From the NCBI GenBank assembly GCA_037130535.1, contig JBAXSU010000165.1:1-7735 (forward strand): DNA of 7,735 nucleotides, in the 5' to 3' direction. How positions within the stretch are numbered: position 1 is the first letter of the stretch; each line of letters opens with the position of its first letter. Under the pieces are notes generated by a model. That model did not search any database and was not told the DNA's origin. It saw only the letters and a program-made list of their open reading frames with translations. The translations under genes were made by a program, and so were the position numbers. Below, piece by piece: positions 1-6,362 of this stretch. This stretch comes from VFMC01 sp037130535 (GTDB lineage Bacteria; Actinomycetota; Acidimicrobiia; Acidimicrobiales; Ilumatobacteraceae).

Positions 1-750
1 TGGATCATGCCGCGCGACTCGTGGTATCTCGATCGGGCGCAGATCCAGCCGGGCGAGTTCTTCGCGAACACGGCGCGCGGCTTCGTCGAGCAGTTCCGAC
101 ACATCGCCCAGTCGACATCCATCGACGACCTGTTCGACCGACTCGAAGCAGGGGGCCTGCTGCTGCGGATCGACACGTCGGTGCGGCCCACGATGTACCG
201 GTGCTCGACGGTCACCCGCGCCGAACTCGGGCAACTGCGGCGCATCACGAACGTCATCAGGATGGGTCGCGTCCAACGGATCGAGGCCGATCGCATCGTG
301 CTCGATGGGGGAGCGGTGTCGACCTCGCTCGACACGGTGCACATCGACTGCACGGCCGACGGCCTCGAACGGCGTCCGCCGAAACCGGTGTTCGACGATG
401 GACGGGTGACGCTGCAGACGGTGCGGCACTGCCAACAGGTGTTCAGCGCCGCCTTCATCGCTCATGTCGAGGGTGCCTACGACAACGACGCCGACAAGAA
501 CCGGCTGTGCGGCGTGGTGCCCCACCCCGACAGTCACACCGACTGGCTGCGCACCGCGTTCGGCAACGCGATGAACACGGCCCAGTGGGGTGCCGACCCG
601 GCGCTGCAGCAGTGGCTGGCGCAGTCGCGGCTTGACGGCTTCAGCAGCACGGTCGCACCGAGTGCCGAACTGATCACTGTGGCCCTCGAGTTCGCCGGGC
701 CCGCCATCGGCAAGCTGCAGCAGTACATCGCCGAACTCGACGCCCGCTGA
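1..750 (+). CDS. NAD(P)/FAD-binding oxidoreductase-like protein, C-terminal part (5' end outside window)
   Basis: The reading frame is open from base 1 (Trp-Ile-Met-Pro-Arg-Asp-Ser-Trp) to a TGA at 748-750, giving 249 residues. The ATG at 7 is internal, because the Trp and Ile codons before it fit the family pattern, so the true start lies upstream. Two parts recall a group of actinobacterial proteins annotated as NAD(P)-binding or pyridine nucleotide-disulfide oxidoreductase-like: the W-I-M-P-R-D-S-W opening with N/DR..IQPG soon after, and the segment around residues 95-120 (GRVQRIEADRIVLDGG, then DTVHIDCTADGL). That second part reads like the end of a Rossmann-type dinucleotide-binding fold, where a strand and a conserved Asp-Cys-Thr-Ala precede the C-terminal region. 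The nucleotide-binding GxGxxG loop would be in the missing N-terminal part, so cofactor and substrate cannot be stated. The rest is soluble, with no membrane segment. It could instead be a flavin monooxygenase-like protein. The coding region is secure; the family is recognised from memory only. Confidence 0.62.
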   Translation, partial: WIMPRDSWYLDRAQIQPGEFFANTARGFVEQFRHIAQSTSIDDLFDRLEAGGLLLRIDTSVRPTMYRCSTVTRAELGQLRRITNVIRMGRVQRIEADRIVLDGGAVSTSLDTVHIDCTADGLERRPPKPVFDDGRVTLQTVRHCQQVFSAAFIAHVEGAYDNDADKNRLCGVVPHPDSHTDWLRTAFGNAMNTAQWGADPALQQWLAQSRLDGFSSTVAPSAELITVALEFAGPAIGKLQQYIAELDAR

Positions 751-823
751 GTTCGGCAGCAAGGTGAGGTGCCGTGTGCAAGAGTCACGGCCGACTGCTG
801 CGCTCAGTCCATGTCATCCCTTC

Positions 824-949
824 CATAGTTCAAACTTGGGCGCCACGCTGCACTATGGCGGAGGTTGAGGGTCCTATAGTTCAGGGGTCTGAACCATGCA
901 ACGAGTGCCGTGACCCATAGTTCAGGCACAGCTTGAAACATGAACTATG
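824..949. repeat. Cluster of ATAGTTCA 9-bp repeats (three direct, one inverted)
   Basis: The word YATAGTTCA occurs at 824-832 (CATAGTTCA), 875-883 (TATAGTTCA) and 916-924 (CATAGTTCA) on the plus strand, and as its exact reverse complement TGAACTATG at 941-949. A shorter inverted copy, ACTATGG, lies at 852-858 and pairs with CCATAGT at 823-829. The direct copies start 51 and 41 bases apart, a difference of ten bases or about one helical turn. A 9-mer of this AT-rich kind recurring four times within 126 bases of GC-rich DNA is unlikely by chance. The natural reading is an array of binding sites for a DNA-binding protein controlling the small gene downstream, or something outside the window. TATAGT and CATAGT also resemble -10 hexamers, but no good -35 element sits at the right distance. 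No regulator gene is present in the window. Confidence 0.7.
916..949. promoter_or_regulatory. Perfect 9+9 bp inverted repeat, possible operator
   Basis: CATAGTTCA (916-924) and TGAACTATG (941-949) are exact reverse complements separated by 16 bases. The pair could bind a dimeric repressor, with half-site centres 25 bases apart, or fold into a hairpin. No T-run follows, so a terminator is unlikely. It is the best-formed pair of the cluster and lies about 185 bases before the start of the small membrane protein gene. Confidence 0.5.
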
Positions 950-1134
950 CGGAAAGGTCGGGCTCGTGAAGGCGCACCCGCAGGCGGGGCAGGCTGATCG
1001 CCGCTGCCCTCACTGCGGGCACGTTCATCGAGGGCCTCGTCCTTGCAGTCCTGGCGGCGTCGACATGATCGCTTGTCGCGCTGTGGGAGTGGTCGTCGTC
1101 GGCGATCGTCGCGAGCAGCCACGACGGACCGCCG

Positions 1135-1365
1135 GTGTGGCTGCTCGCCCTGGGTCCTGCCGGAGGTGGCGCCCTCTACTACGGGCTGTGGCAGTACTAC
1201 CGCAACACCGGTACGTCGCACAGCTTTGAACACGAGACCCGCATCGCGGCCGAGCCGATCACCGGGCGCGACACGAAGGTGAACGAGATCACGGGCACCC
1301 GATCGTCAGGCATCGATGGCGACAACCGTTCGGACCACCGCCGCCGGGTGCAACGCCTCGGCTGA
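1135..1365 (+). CDS. Small single-pass membrane protein of unknown function (76 aa)
   Basis: A GTG start at 1135 gives a 76-residue protein ending at the TGA at 1363-1365. Residues 2-20 form one hydrophobic, Gly-rich membrane helix (WLLALGPAGGGALYYGLW), followed at once by aromatic and basic residues (QYYRNT). A polar tail then runs SHSFEHETRI, then PITGRDTKV, then GIDGDN, and ends in DHRRRVQRLG. This layout (helix, YYRNT, SH.FE.ETRI, TG.D.KV, RRRVQR) recalls small uncharacterised actinobacterial proteins, which is why I accept it despite its size. The positive-inside rule suggests that the tail is cytoplasmic. The start is uncertain: the ribosome binding site is weak, and the frame is open upstream only to a TGA at 1066-1068 with no other ATG, GTG or TTG in between. 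The repeat cluster upstream may regulate it. It converges on the ketoacyl synthase gene. Function is unknown. Confidence 0.68.
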   Translation: MWLLALGPAGGGALYYGLWQYYRNTGTSHSFEHETRIAAEPITGRDTKVNEITGTRSSGIDGDNRSDHRRRVQRLG

Positions 1366-1401
1366 CGGGCCGCGAGCGCTGCTGGGCTGGTCGCCTGGGT
1401 G

Positions 1402-1447
1402 ACCCGAGGGTTGTTTGTACGCCCGGGGGTGCAAAAGAACCTCGGGT
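1402..1447. terminator. Long imperfect hairpin between convergent genes, possible bidirectional terminator
   Basis: ACCCGAGG at 1402-1409 pairs perfectly with CCTCGGGT at 1440-1447. Inside it TT (1411-1412) pairs with AA (1438-1439), and TTTGTAC (1414-1420) pairs with GTGCAAA (1429-1435) through seven pairs, one of them G-T. The loop is GC-rich. A bulged G at 1410 and a small internal loop (1413 against 1436-1437) interrupt the stem. It lies 37 bases after the stop of the plus-strand small gene and 39 bases beyond the stop of the minus-strand synthase, as expected for a shared terminator. No clear U-tract follows on either strand, so Rho-independent activity is only inferred. Confidence 0.55.
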
Positions 1448-1485
1448 GCGCGGGAGCGACTCGGGTGGGCGGCTGGGACTCGGGG

Positions 1486-2610
1486 TCAGGCGAGTTTGCG
1501 GATGATGACGCTGCCCACCGAGTAGCCGGCACCGAACGAGCAGATCACGCCCAGGTCGCCGGCAGCGAGGTCGCTGCGGTGGCGGTGGAAGGCGATGACC
1601 GAACCGGCCGAACTGGTGTTGGCGAACTCGTCGAGCACCACCGGCGCCTCGTCCTCGTCGGGTACCCGGCCGAGCACACCCTTGGCGATGAGCTGGTTCA
1701 TCTTCAGGTTCGCCTGATGCAGCCAGAACCGGCGCACGTCGGCGGGCTCGAGGCCCAGCGCTCCGAGATGATCCTTGATGTGGGCTGTCACCATCGGGCA
1801 CACCTCTTTGAACACCTGCTGGCCACGCTGACGGAAGATCAGCTCGTGCGGATCGCGCACACCGTCCTCACTCGAGTTGAGGAAGCCGAAGTCGTTGCGG
1901 ATGTTGTTGGAGAACTGGGTGGCCAACTTGGTGCCGAGCACCTCCCAGCGGTCGGCGGCCACAGCGTCGTCGGCCCGCTCCATCACCGCAGCCGTGCAGG
2001 CGTCGCCGAAGATGAAGTGGAAGTCGCGTAGCTCGAAGTTGTTGTGGCCCGAGGTGATCTCGGGGTGCACCACGACGACGCACTTCGCCGAACCGCCGCG
2101 CAGCGCATCGGCAGCGGCCTGCATCGAGAACGTGGCCGAACTGCAGGCAACGTTCATGTCGTAGGCCCACCCGGCGGCACCGAGCGCGTTCTGGATCTCG
2201 ATCGCGACGGCCGGGTAGGCACGCTGCAAGTTCGAGCAGCCGACGATGACTGCGTCGACATCGGCGGGTGAGCGGCCCGCCTGGGCCAACGCCTGATGGA
2301 TGGCGGGCAACGCCATCTCGGCCTGGATACCCAGTTGGTCCTCGCCACGCAGTTCGAGGTGCGGGCGCATCCGGGCAGGGTCGAGCACACCCTCTTTCTC
2401 CATCACGTACCGCGACCGGATACCCGAGGCCTTCACGATGAACTCTTCATCGGGCGTCTGGCGAGCGACGAGGGAGCCGTCGGCGATGCCCTCGGCGTGC
2501 TCGGCGTTCCACTGCTCGACCGATGCCGTGAGCGACTCGACGAGTTCGGCATTGCTGATGGTGAACGGCGGGACGAACAGCCCGGTGCCACTGATGACGA
2601 CGGCGGTCAT
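1486..2610 (-). CDS. Beta-ketoacyl-ACP synthase III, FabH2/PA3286-like
   Basis: This 374-residue protein has the thiolase fold of FabH-type condensing enzymes, which join an acyl-CoA primer to malonyl-ACP with loss of CO2 to give a 3-ketoacyl-ACP in the cytoplasm. The catalytic triad is visible: Cys156 in NVACSSATF, His298 in WLHQAN and Asn331 in FANTSSAG. The C-terminal Gly-rich strand SFGAGYSVGSVIIRKLA is also typical. Length and several segments (ISGTGLFVPPFTISN at the start, VEQWNAEHAE, SNLQRAYPA, SGHNNFELRDFHFIFGD, TQFSNNIRNDFGFLN) recall the Pseudomonas PA3286 (FabH2) subgroup rather than classical FabH of about 320 residues. PA3286 is known to use medium-chain acyl-CoA such as octanoyl-CoA, feeding beta-oxidation products into fatty acid synthesis. 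The same substrate here is inferred. I chose the ATG at 2608-2610 because the family N-terminus begins there; the longer open frame to 2868 is unrelated sequence. The ribosome binding site is weak. It stands alone, divergent from the helicase gene. Confidence 0.9.
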   Translation of the reverse strand: MTAVVISGTGLFVPPFTISNAELVESLTASVEQWNAEHAEGIADGSLVARQTPDEEFIVKASGIRSRYVMEKEGVLDPARMRPHLELRGEDQLGIQAEMALPAIHQALAQAGRSPADVDAVIVGCSNLQRAYPAVAIEIQNALGAAGWAYDMNVACSSATFSMQAAADALRGGSAKCVVVVHPEITSGHNNFELRDFHFIFGDACTAAVMERADDAVAADRWEVLGTKLATQFSNNIRNDFGFLNSSEDGVRDPHELIFRQRGQQVFKEVCPMVTAHIKDHLGALGLEPADVRRFWLHQANLKMNQLIAKGVLGRVPDEDEAPVVLDEFANTSSAGSVIAFHRHRSDLAAGDLGVICSFGAGYSVGSVIIRKLA

Positions 2611-2870
2611 GGTGCGATGCTCGATCTCATGGCACGAGTATTGCCGAGTCGACCAGAGGGCGCTCCGGTTGGCGCGCCACGGTGCCCTCATCGAATACCA
2701 GCAACCCGTGTGCCCGATCGGTTCGCCGATGGCGGGTCGAGAGGGGTAGTCTGACGACGTCCCGCTGGAATGCGGTCGGGGAACGTGGTCCGAGTTCCTC
2801 CCACGACGCCACATGGATGCAGGTGCACGATTCCACGTGCACGCGGCGCGAAGGGCGCCCCACAACAACG
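2611..2870. promoter_or_regulatory. Divergent promoter region between synthase and helicase genes
   Basis: These 260 bases separate two divergently transcribed genes, so both promoters should be here. On the plus strand TAGTCT at 2747-2752 fits the loose actinobacterial TANNNT -10 pattern, and TTCGCC at 2722-2727 is a poor -35 at 19 bases. This is suggestive only. For the minus-strand gene I could not find a convincing pair. Both strands are open for long distances here, but those frames are shadows of the neighbouring genes. Confidence 0.4.
2823..2842. promoter_or_regulatory. 7+7 bp inverted repeat upstream of the helicase gene
   Basis: GTGCACG (2823-2829) and CGTGCAC (2836-2842) are exact reverse complements with a 6-base spacer, ending 28 bases before the ATG at 2871. 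The form suits a dimeric repressor operator lying between promoter and start codon. A transcript hairpin near the ribosome binding site is the alternative. If translation begins at the in-frame ATG at 2817, the repeat would be coding, which weakens the case. Confidence 0.42.
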
Positions 2871-5800
2871 ATGCCCGATGTTCTGATCGAATTGGAGCGT
2901 GCGGCCTGGGCGGTTGCCGAAGGCCGAGCGACGAAGGCCCAGCGCGCCGCGTTCGAGGCCGACACCAAGGCCTCGTTGCGCGTCCTCGGTCGGATGATCA
3001 TCGACACCGAGGAAGGCCTCGAGTCGGTGTCGCGGCTCACCGGCCCCGAGCGCGAGCAGATCGTCGCCGACTTCACCTCCACGCTGCGTGAACTCGAGGC
3101 CCTGCACGATCTGCTGTCGCGACCGCTCGGCACCGTGGCCGCCGATGTGCTGGCCGAGGTGGCCGGCGAGGTGCGCCTGCAGGCCAGTTGGAGCGCCGGC
3201 ACCGTGGTGGTGTGGGCGGCCGGACCGAAGTCGGCCCCCGAGACCAACGATCAACTGGCCGACCGACTCGAGGCCATCGGCGGCCCCTCGCTCGGTTGGG
3301 CCGTGCACCCCGGCGTGCAGCTGCCGTCGGGTGCGCGTGCCGAGGCGCTCAGTATCCCCGTACGCGATGCGCTGGGCTGGCTGGTGGCCGTGGGTACGGG
3401 TCTGGGCCGGGCCGGCGTCGGTTCCAGTGTCGCCTGGTTGGGTCGGGTGGCCGTCGAAGGAGTGCGGTTGGTCGCCGCAGGCGCGGTCGCCCCGGCCATC
3501 GCGGTCGAACGCAGCGCCGAGGGGCGCCAGCCGAACGCACGGGTGCACTGGGAGCCAGCCCTGCTCGACGAGACGATGGTGCGCGAACTCGCCGCCGCGA
3601 TGCCGGGCCCGGTGTCGGCCATCGCCCGTGCCGATGCTCGCTCCACCACCCTCGCCGTCCTGGCTGCCTCGGTCGACGCCATCGTGCGCGACACCGCCAG
3701 CCGACTCGACCTGCCGGCACCGCCGCCGATGGTGTCGAACCCGGCCGACTTCGCCGAGGCGATGATCGCCCGTCTCGACGGAACCTCGTTCCCCGCGCCC
3801 GCCGGGTTGGTGGGCGATGTGTCGCGCCGCCTCGACCAGTGGACGCGCACCGCCACCTCGGCCGAACGGCCGCACCTGATCATGCAACTCGACGCACCCG
3901 ACAGCGGCGACGCCTGGCTGCTGTCGGTGTTCGGGCCGGGCGCCAAGGGCCGCATGCTGCCGGTGGAAGTGGCCCTCGGCGACACCCGCAACAGCAAGCC
4001 GCTGGCCGACGAGCTCGCCCGGCTCGAGCGCATCTACCCGCCGCTCCTGCGGCCGGGCGAGCTGCGTCGCGGCCGAGTGGTACTGAGCCAACCCGAGGCG
4101 TGGGAACTGATGACGGTGCTCGGCTCGCAACTCGAGGCAGCCGGGTTCGAGGTGCGTGTGCCGGCGCTGTCGCGGCGCAAGGCGTCGCCATCGCTGAAGC
4201 TGTGGGCCGAACCAACCGGGCAGTCGATGGTGGGCGCCAACCAGCTCAGCAACGTGCGCTGGTCGGTGCTGTTCGACGACGTCGAGCTCACCGCCGCCGA
4301 CATCGCTCGGTTGTCGATGGAGGCCAAGCCGCTGGTGCGGTCGCGTGGCCGCTGGATCGAGATCGACAGCGTCGACCTGAAAGAGGCCGCCGCCGCGCTG
4401 GCCGAACGGTCGCGGACCACGCAGCTCACCGGCGCCGAGATCCTGCGCCACAGCGTGGGCCTCGAGGGTTCGGGCCTGGCCGGCGGCGTCAGCGTGCAGG
4501 GCTCGGGCTGGGCCACCGACCTGCTGCGGCATGCGGCCACCGCCTCCACCGAACCGGTCACCCAGCCCGAGGGGTTCCGCGGCGAACTGCGCAGTTACCA
4601 GGCCCAGGCCGTGGCCTGGTTGGGCTTCCTCGACACCGCCGAACTGGGCGGCTGTCTGGCGCTCGACATGGGCCTCGGCAAGACCCCCACGGTGCTGGCT
4701 CACATCGCCCGCACGTCAGCCGACGCCGACTACCCGGCACTGGTCATCGCGCCCCCGGCGGTGGTGGGCAACTGGGCGGCCGAGGCGGCCAAGTTCGCGC
4801 CCCGCCTGCGCGTGATCGTGCACCATGGTGCCTCGCGAGCCAGCGCCACGCAGCTCGACGCCGAGATCAGCCGCGCCGACGTCATCCTCACCACCTACGC
4901 CACCGCCGTGCGCGACATCGAGGCCCTGTCCCGCCGCCGCTGGAGCCGAGTCGTGCTCGACGAGGCGCAGGCCATCAAGAACTCGGCGAACGAGACCTCG
5001 CAGCAACTGCGCCGTCTGCAGGCCCGCTCGAAGATCGCCCTCACCGGCACCCCCATCGAGAACGGCCTGGGCGACCTGTGGTCGATCCTCGACTTCACCA
5101 ACCCAGGGCTGGTGGGAACCCGGCCGTCGTTCGTCGCCCAGATGTCGGGCGAGGGCGAGGCGGCGCTGCGGGCGCTGAACGGCCTGCTCGTGTTCCGTCG
5201 CACCAAGACCGAACCCGAGGTGGCCAAGGAGCTGCCCGACAAGATCGACCAGCTCGACCATTGCACGATGACCCCCGAGCAGATCGGCCTGTACCAGGCG
5301 GTGCTCGACCGCCTGCTCATCGACACCCAATCCGGTGGCGAACTGGGCAGCGACCCGAAGCAGGGCGCCATCCTCGCCGCCATCACGGCGCTGAAGCAGA
5401 TCTGCAACCACCCCTCGGCGTACCACGACGATGGCAAGCCGCTGGCCGGCCGATCGGGCAAGTTGGCCCGCCTGGAGGAGATCGTCGAGTCGGTGTTCGA
5501 GGCCGACGAGAAGATCCTCGTCTTCACCCACTTCGCCTCGTGGGGCCGTCGTCTGGCCACCTACCTGAGCGGGCGATTCGAGCGGCCGATCGACTGCTAC
5601 GACGGCAGCCTCGCCCGAACTGCGCGCGACGCGATGATCGAGAAGTTCCAGAAGGCACCGGGCGCCGGCGCGCTGGTGCTGTCGCTGAAGGCCGGCGGTA
5701 CGGGACTGAACCTCACCGCCGCCAGCCACGTGGTGCTGTACGACCGCTGGTGGAACCCGGCCGTGGAAGACCAGGCGCGCGACCGTGCCTGGCGCATCGG

Positions 5801-6002
5801 GCAGCAGAAGACCGTGGTGTCGCACCGCCTGGTGTGCCCGGGCACGGTCGACGAGCGAGTGGAGGAAGTGGTGCTCGGCAAACGACACATCGCCGATCTG
5901 GTGCTGCCGAGGTCGAGCTCGCTGTCGGACCTGAACACCGACCAACTGCGTGTGGCGCTCGGGCTGCGGCCCGATGTGCTGCTGACGGAGGACGAGGCAT
6001 GA
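2871..6002 (+). CDS. SNF2-family DEAD/DEAH-box helicase/ATPase with SNF2-associated (DUF3670-like) domain
   Basis: This 1043-residue ATPase belongs to SF2/SNF2, the double-stranded DNA translocases and remodellers. Residues 1-85 are a charged helical extension. Residues about 160-300 match the family's N-terminal region. Residues about 380-515 resemble the SNF2-helicase-associated domain (PF12419), including APLVR-like KPLVRSRGRWIEID at 486-499. The motor follows: RSYQAQAVAWL at 574-584, Walker A DMGLGKT at 599-605 (Lys604), APPAVVGNW at 627-635, DEAQ at 697-700, LTGTPIEN at 724-731, FTHFASW at 885-891, SLKAGGTGLNL at 938-948 and DQARDRAWRIGQ at 967-978 with its arginine finger. All motifs are present, so it should be active. 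I chose ATG 2871 because the helical domain starts there and GAAGGG lies at 2850-2855, though at rather long spacing. An in-frame ATG at 2817 would add 18 residues. The stop overlaps the next gene. Homologues often sit beside a SWIM zinc-finger protein; none is visible here. Confidence 0.95.
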   Translation: MPDVLIELERAAWAVAEGRATKAQRAAFEADTKASLRVLGRMIIDTEEGLESVSRLTGPEREQIVADFTSTLRELEALHDLLSRPLGTVAADVLAEVAGEVRLQASWSAGTVVVWAAGPKSAPETNDQLADRLEAIGGPSLGWAVHPGVQLPSGARAEALSIPVRDALGWLVAVGTGLGRAGVGSSVAWLGRVAVEGVRLVAAGAVAPAIAVERSAEGRQPNARVHWEPALLDETMVRELAAAMPGPVSAIARADARSTTLAVLAASVDAIVRDTASRLDLPAPPPMVSNPADFAEAMIARLDGTSFPAPAGLVGDVSRRLDQWTRTATSAERPHLIMQLDAPDSGDAWLLSVFGPGAKGRMLPVEVALGDTRNSKPLADELARLERIYPPLLRPGELRRGRVVLSQPEAWELMTVLGSQLEAAGFEVRVPALSRRKASPSLKLWAEPTGQSMVGANQLSNVRWSVLFDDVELTAADIARLSMEAKPLVRSRGRWIEIDSVDLKEAAAALAERSRTTQLTGAEILRHSVGLEGSGLAGGVSVQGSGWATDLLRHAATASTEPVTQPEGFRGELRSYQAQAVAWLGFLDTAELGGCLALDMGLGKTPTVLAHIARTSADADYPALVIAPPAVVGNWAAEAAKFAPRLRVIVHHGASRASATQLDAEISRADVILTTYATAVRDIEALSRRRWSRVVLDEAQAIKNSANETSQQLRRLQARSKIALTGTPIENGLGDLWSILDFTNPGLVGTRPSFVAQMSGEGEAALRALNGLLVFRRTKTEPEVAKELPDKIDQLDHCTMTPEQIGLYQAVLDRLLIDTQSGGELGSDPKQGAILAAITALKQICNHPSAYHDDGKPLAGRSGKLARLEEIVESVFEADEKILVFTHFASWGRRLATYLSGRFERPIDCYDGSLARTARDAMIEKFQKAPGAGALVLSLKAGGTGLNLTAASHVVLYDRWWNPAVEDQARDRAWRIGQQKTVVSHRLVCPGTVDERVEEVVLGKRHIADLVLPRSSSLSDLNTDQLRVALGLRPDVLLTEDEA

Positions 6003-6295
6003 GCGCCAAGAAGCGTCAGCACCATCAGGGTGGCGGCCAGGCACGCCAGCAGCGACCTGCCGACAACTCGGCCTTCGATCTGTGGCGCCCGCCGCCGGCT
6101 CTGCCTGCACCGGCCAAGATCACGCCCAGCACCGATCCCTCATTGTTGCTGCGGTCGCTGGGCGACCCGCCGCTCGGCAACAAGAGCGTGCTGGCCGGGC
6201 ACTACCTCGCCGCGCTGGTCGAGCGTGCCGCAGGCCTCGCCACGGCACTCGCCGTGAGCGCCGACCTGCTGGCCACCGACGCCGGCGACGACTGA
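5999..6295 (+). CDS. Small uncharacterised protein translationally coupled to the SNF2 helicase (98 aa)
   Basis: The ATG at 5999-6001 overlaps the helicase stop TGA at 6000-6002 in a 4-base ATGA junction, the usual mark of translational coupling, so the two products are probably made together. The 98-residue protein starts with a basic, Gln/Gly-rich disordered segment (MSAKKRQHHQGGGQARQQR). A linker FDLWRPPPALPAPAK at 26-40 follows, then DPSLLLRSLGDPPLG at 46-60 and an Ala/Leu-rich helical end (about 65-92, HYLAALVERAAGLATALAV). It has no cysteine, no membrane helix and no enzyme motif. From memory, the FDLW, PxLP and LLRSLGxPPL pattern resembles the C-terminal part of the SWIM zinc-finger proteins that commonly accompany this helicase family. 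It may therefore be a stand-alone partner subunit without the zinc-binding module. That is inference; the gene itself is well supported by the junction and by codon use. Confidence 0.8.
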   Translation: MSAKKRQHHQGGGQARQQRPADNSAFDLWRPPPALPAPAKITPSTDPSLLLRSLGDPPLGNKSVLAGHYLAALVERAAGLATALAVSADLLATDAGDD

Positions 6296-6362
6296 ATCCG
6301 ACCGCCCGCAACCGGGACCTGCGGCCCTGGCGCGTATGCGCCGACGCTGCTGTGCTGTCGGT
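6296..6362. other. Short intergenic gap with two tandem small hairpins
   Basis: CCGCA (6306-6310) pairs with TGCGG (6320-6324), and GGCGC (6329-6333) pairs with GCGCC (6338-6342) around a GTAT loop. Neither is followed by a T-run, and short stems are common in GC-rich DNA, so a terminator is not claimed. The second loop contains the alternative ATG (6336) of the next gene. The 67-base gap is compatible with read-through from the helicase pair. Confidence 0.3.

Larger units (their letters stand above)
751..1134. other. Gene-poor intergenic region
   Basis: This stretch of about 380 bases separates the oxidoreductase-like gene from the small membrane protein gene. Short open frames exist on both strands (for example 933-1229 plus and 922-1233 minus), but they are rich in Arg, Pro and Gly, match nothing I recognise and lack ribosome binding sites. 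I do not call them. The left half, about 820-950, is locally AT-richer than the surroundings and holds the ATAGTTCA repeats. The right half, about 950-1134, returns to high GC and shows nothing I can interpret with confidence. Confidence 0.6.

Noticed and set aside
793..809. GACTG/CAGTC stem after the first gene as a terminator
   Set aside because: It has only five base pairs, no T-run and sits 43 bases past the stop, which is within chance for this composition.
824..880. CATAGT and TATAGT within the repeats as -10 promoter elements
   Set aside because: No acceptable -35 hexamer lies 16-19 bases upstream of any copy, and the conservation extends past the hexamer into TTCA, which fits a protein-binding site better.
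970..1065. Hydrophobic stretch (RLIAAALTAGTFIEGLVLAVLAAS) in the frame of the 76-aa gene
   Set aside because: It looks like a membrane helix but has no ATG, GTG or TTG after the preceding stop at 967-969, and is cut from the 76-aa frame by the TGA at 1066. It is at most a relic, so it is mentioned only under findings.
933..1229. Plus-strand 98-codon open frame with a Cys-Pro-His-Cys-Gly-His motif
   Set aside because: It starts at TTG inside the inverted repeat, is Arg/Pro-rich, has no further zinc ligands in a sensible pattern and overlaps the better-supported 76-aa gene in another frame.
1441..1485. Short CTCGGG-type direct repeats (1441, 1460, 1479)
   Set aside because: Six to eight bases of G/C-rich sequence recurring near a hairpin arm is expected by chance here.
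2688..4703. Long 671-codon minus-strand open frame opposite the helicase
   Set aside because: It is an antisense shadow typical of GC-rich DNA. Its composition is His/Gly/Arg-rich with no domain, while the plus strand encodes a full set of SNF2 motifs.
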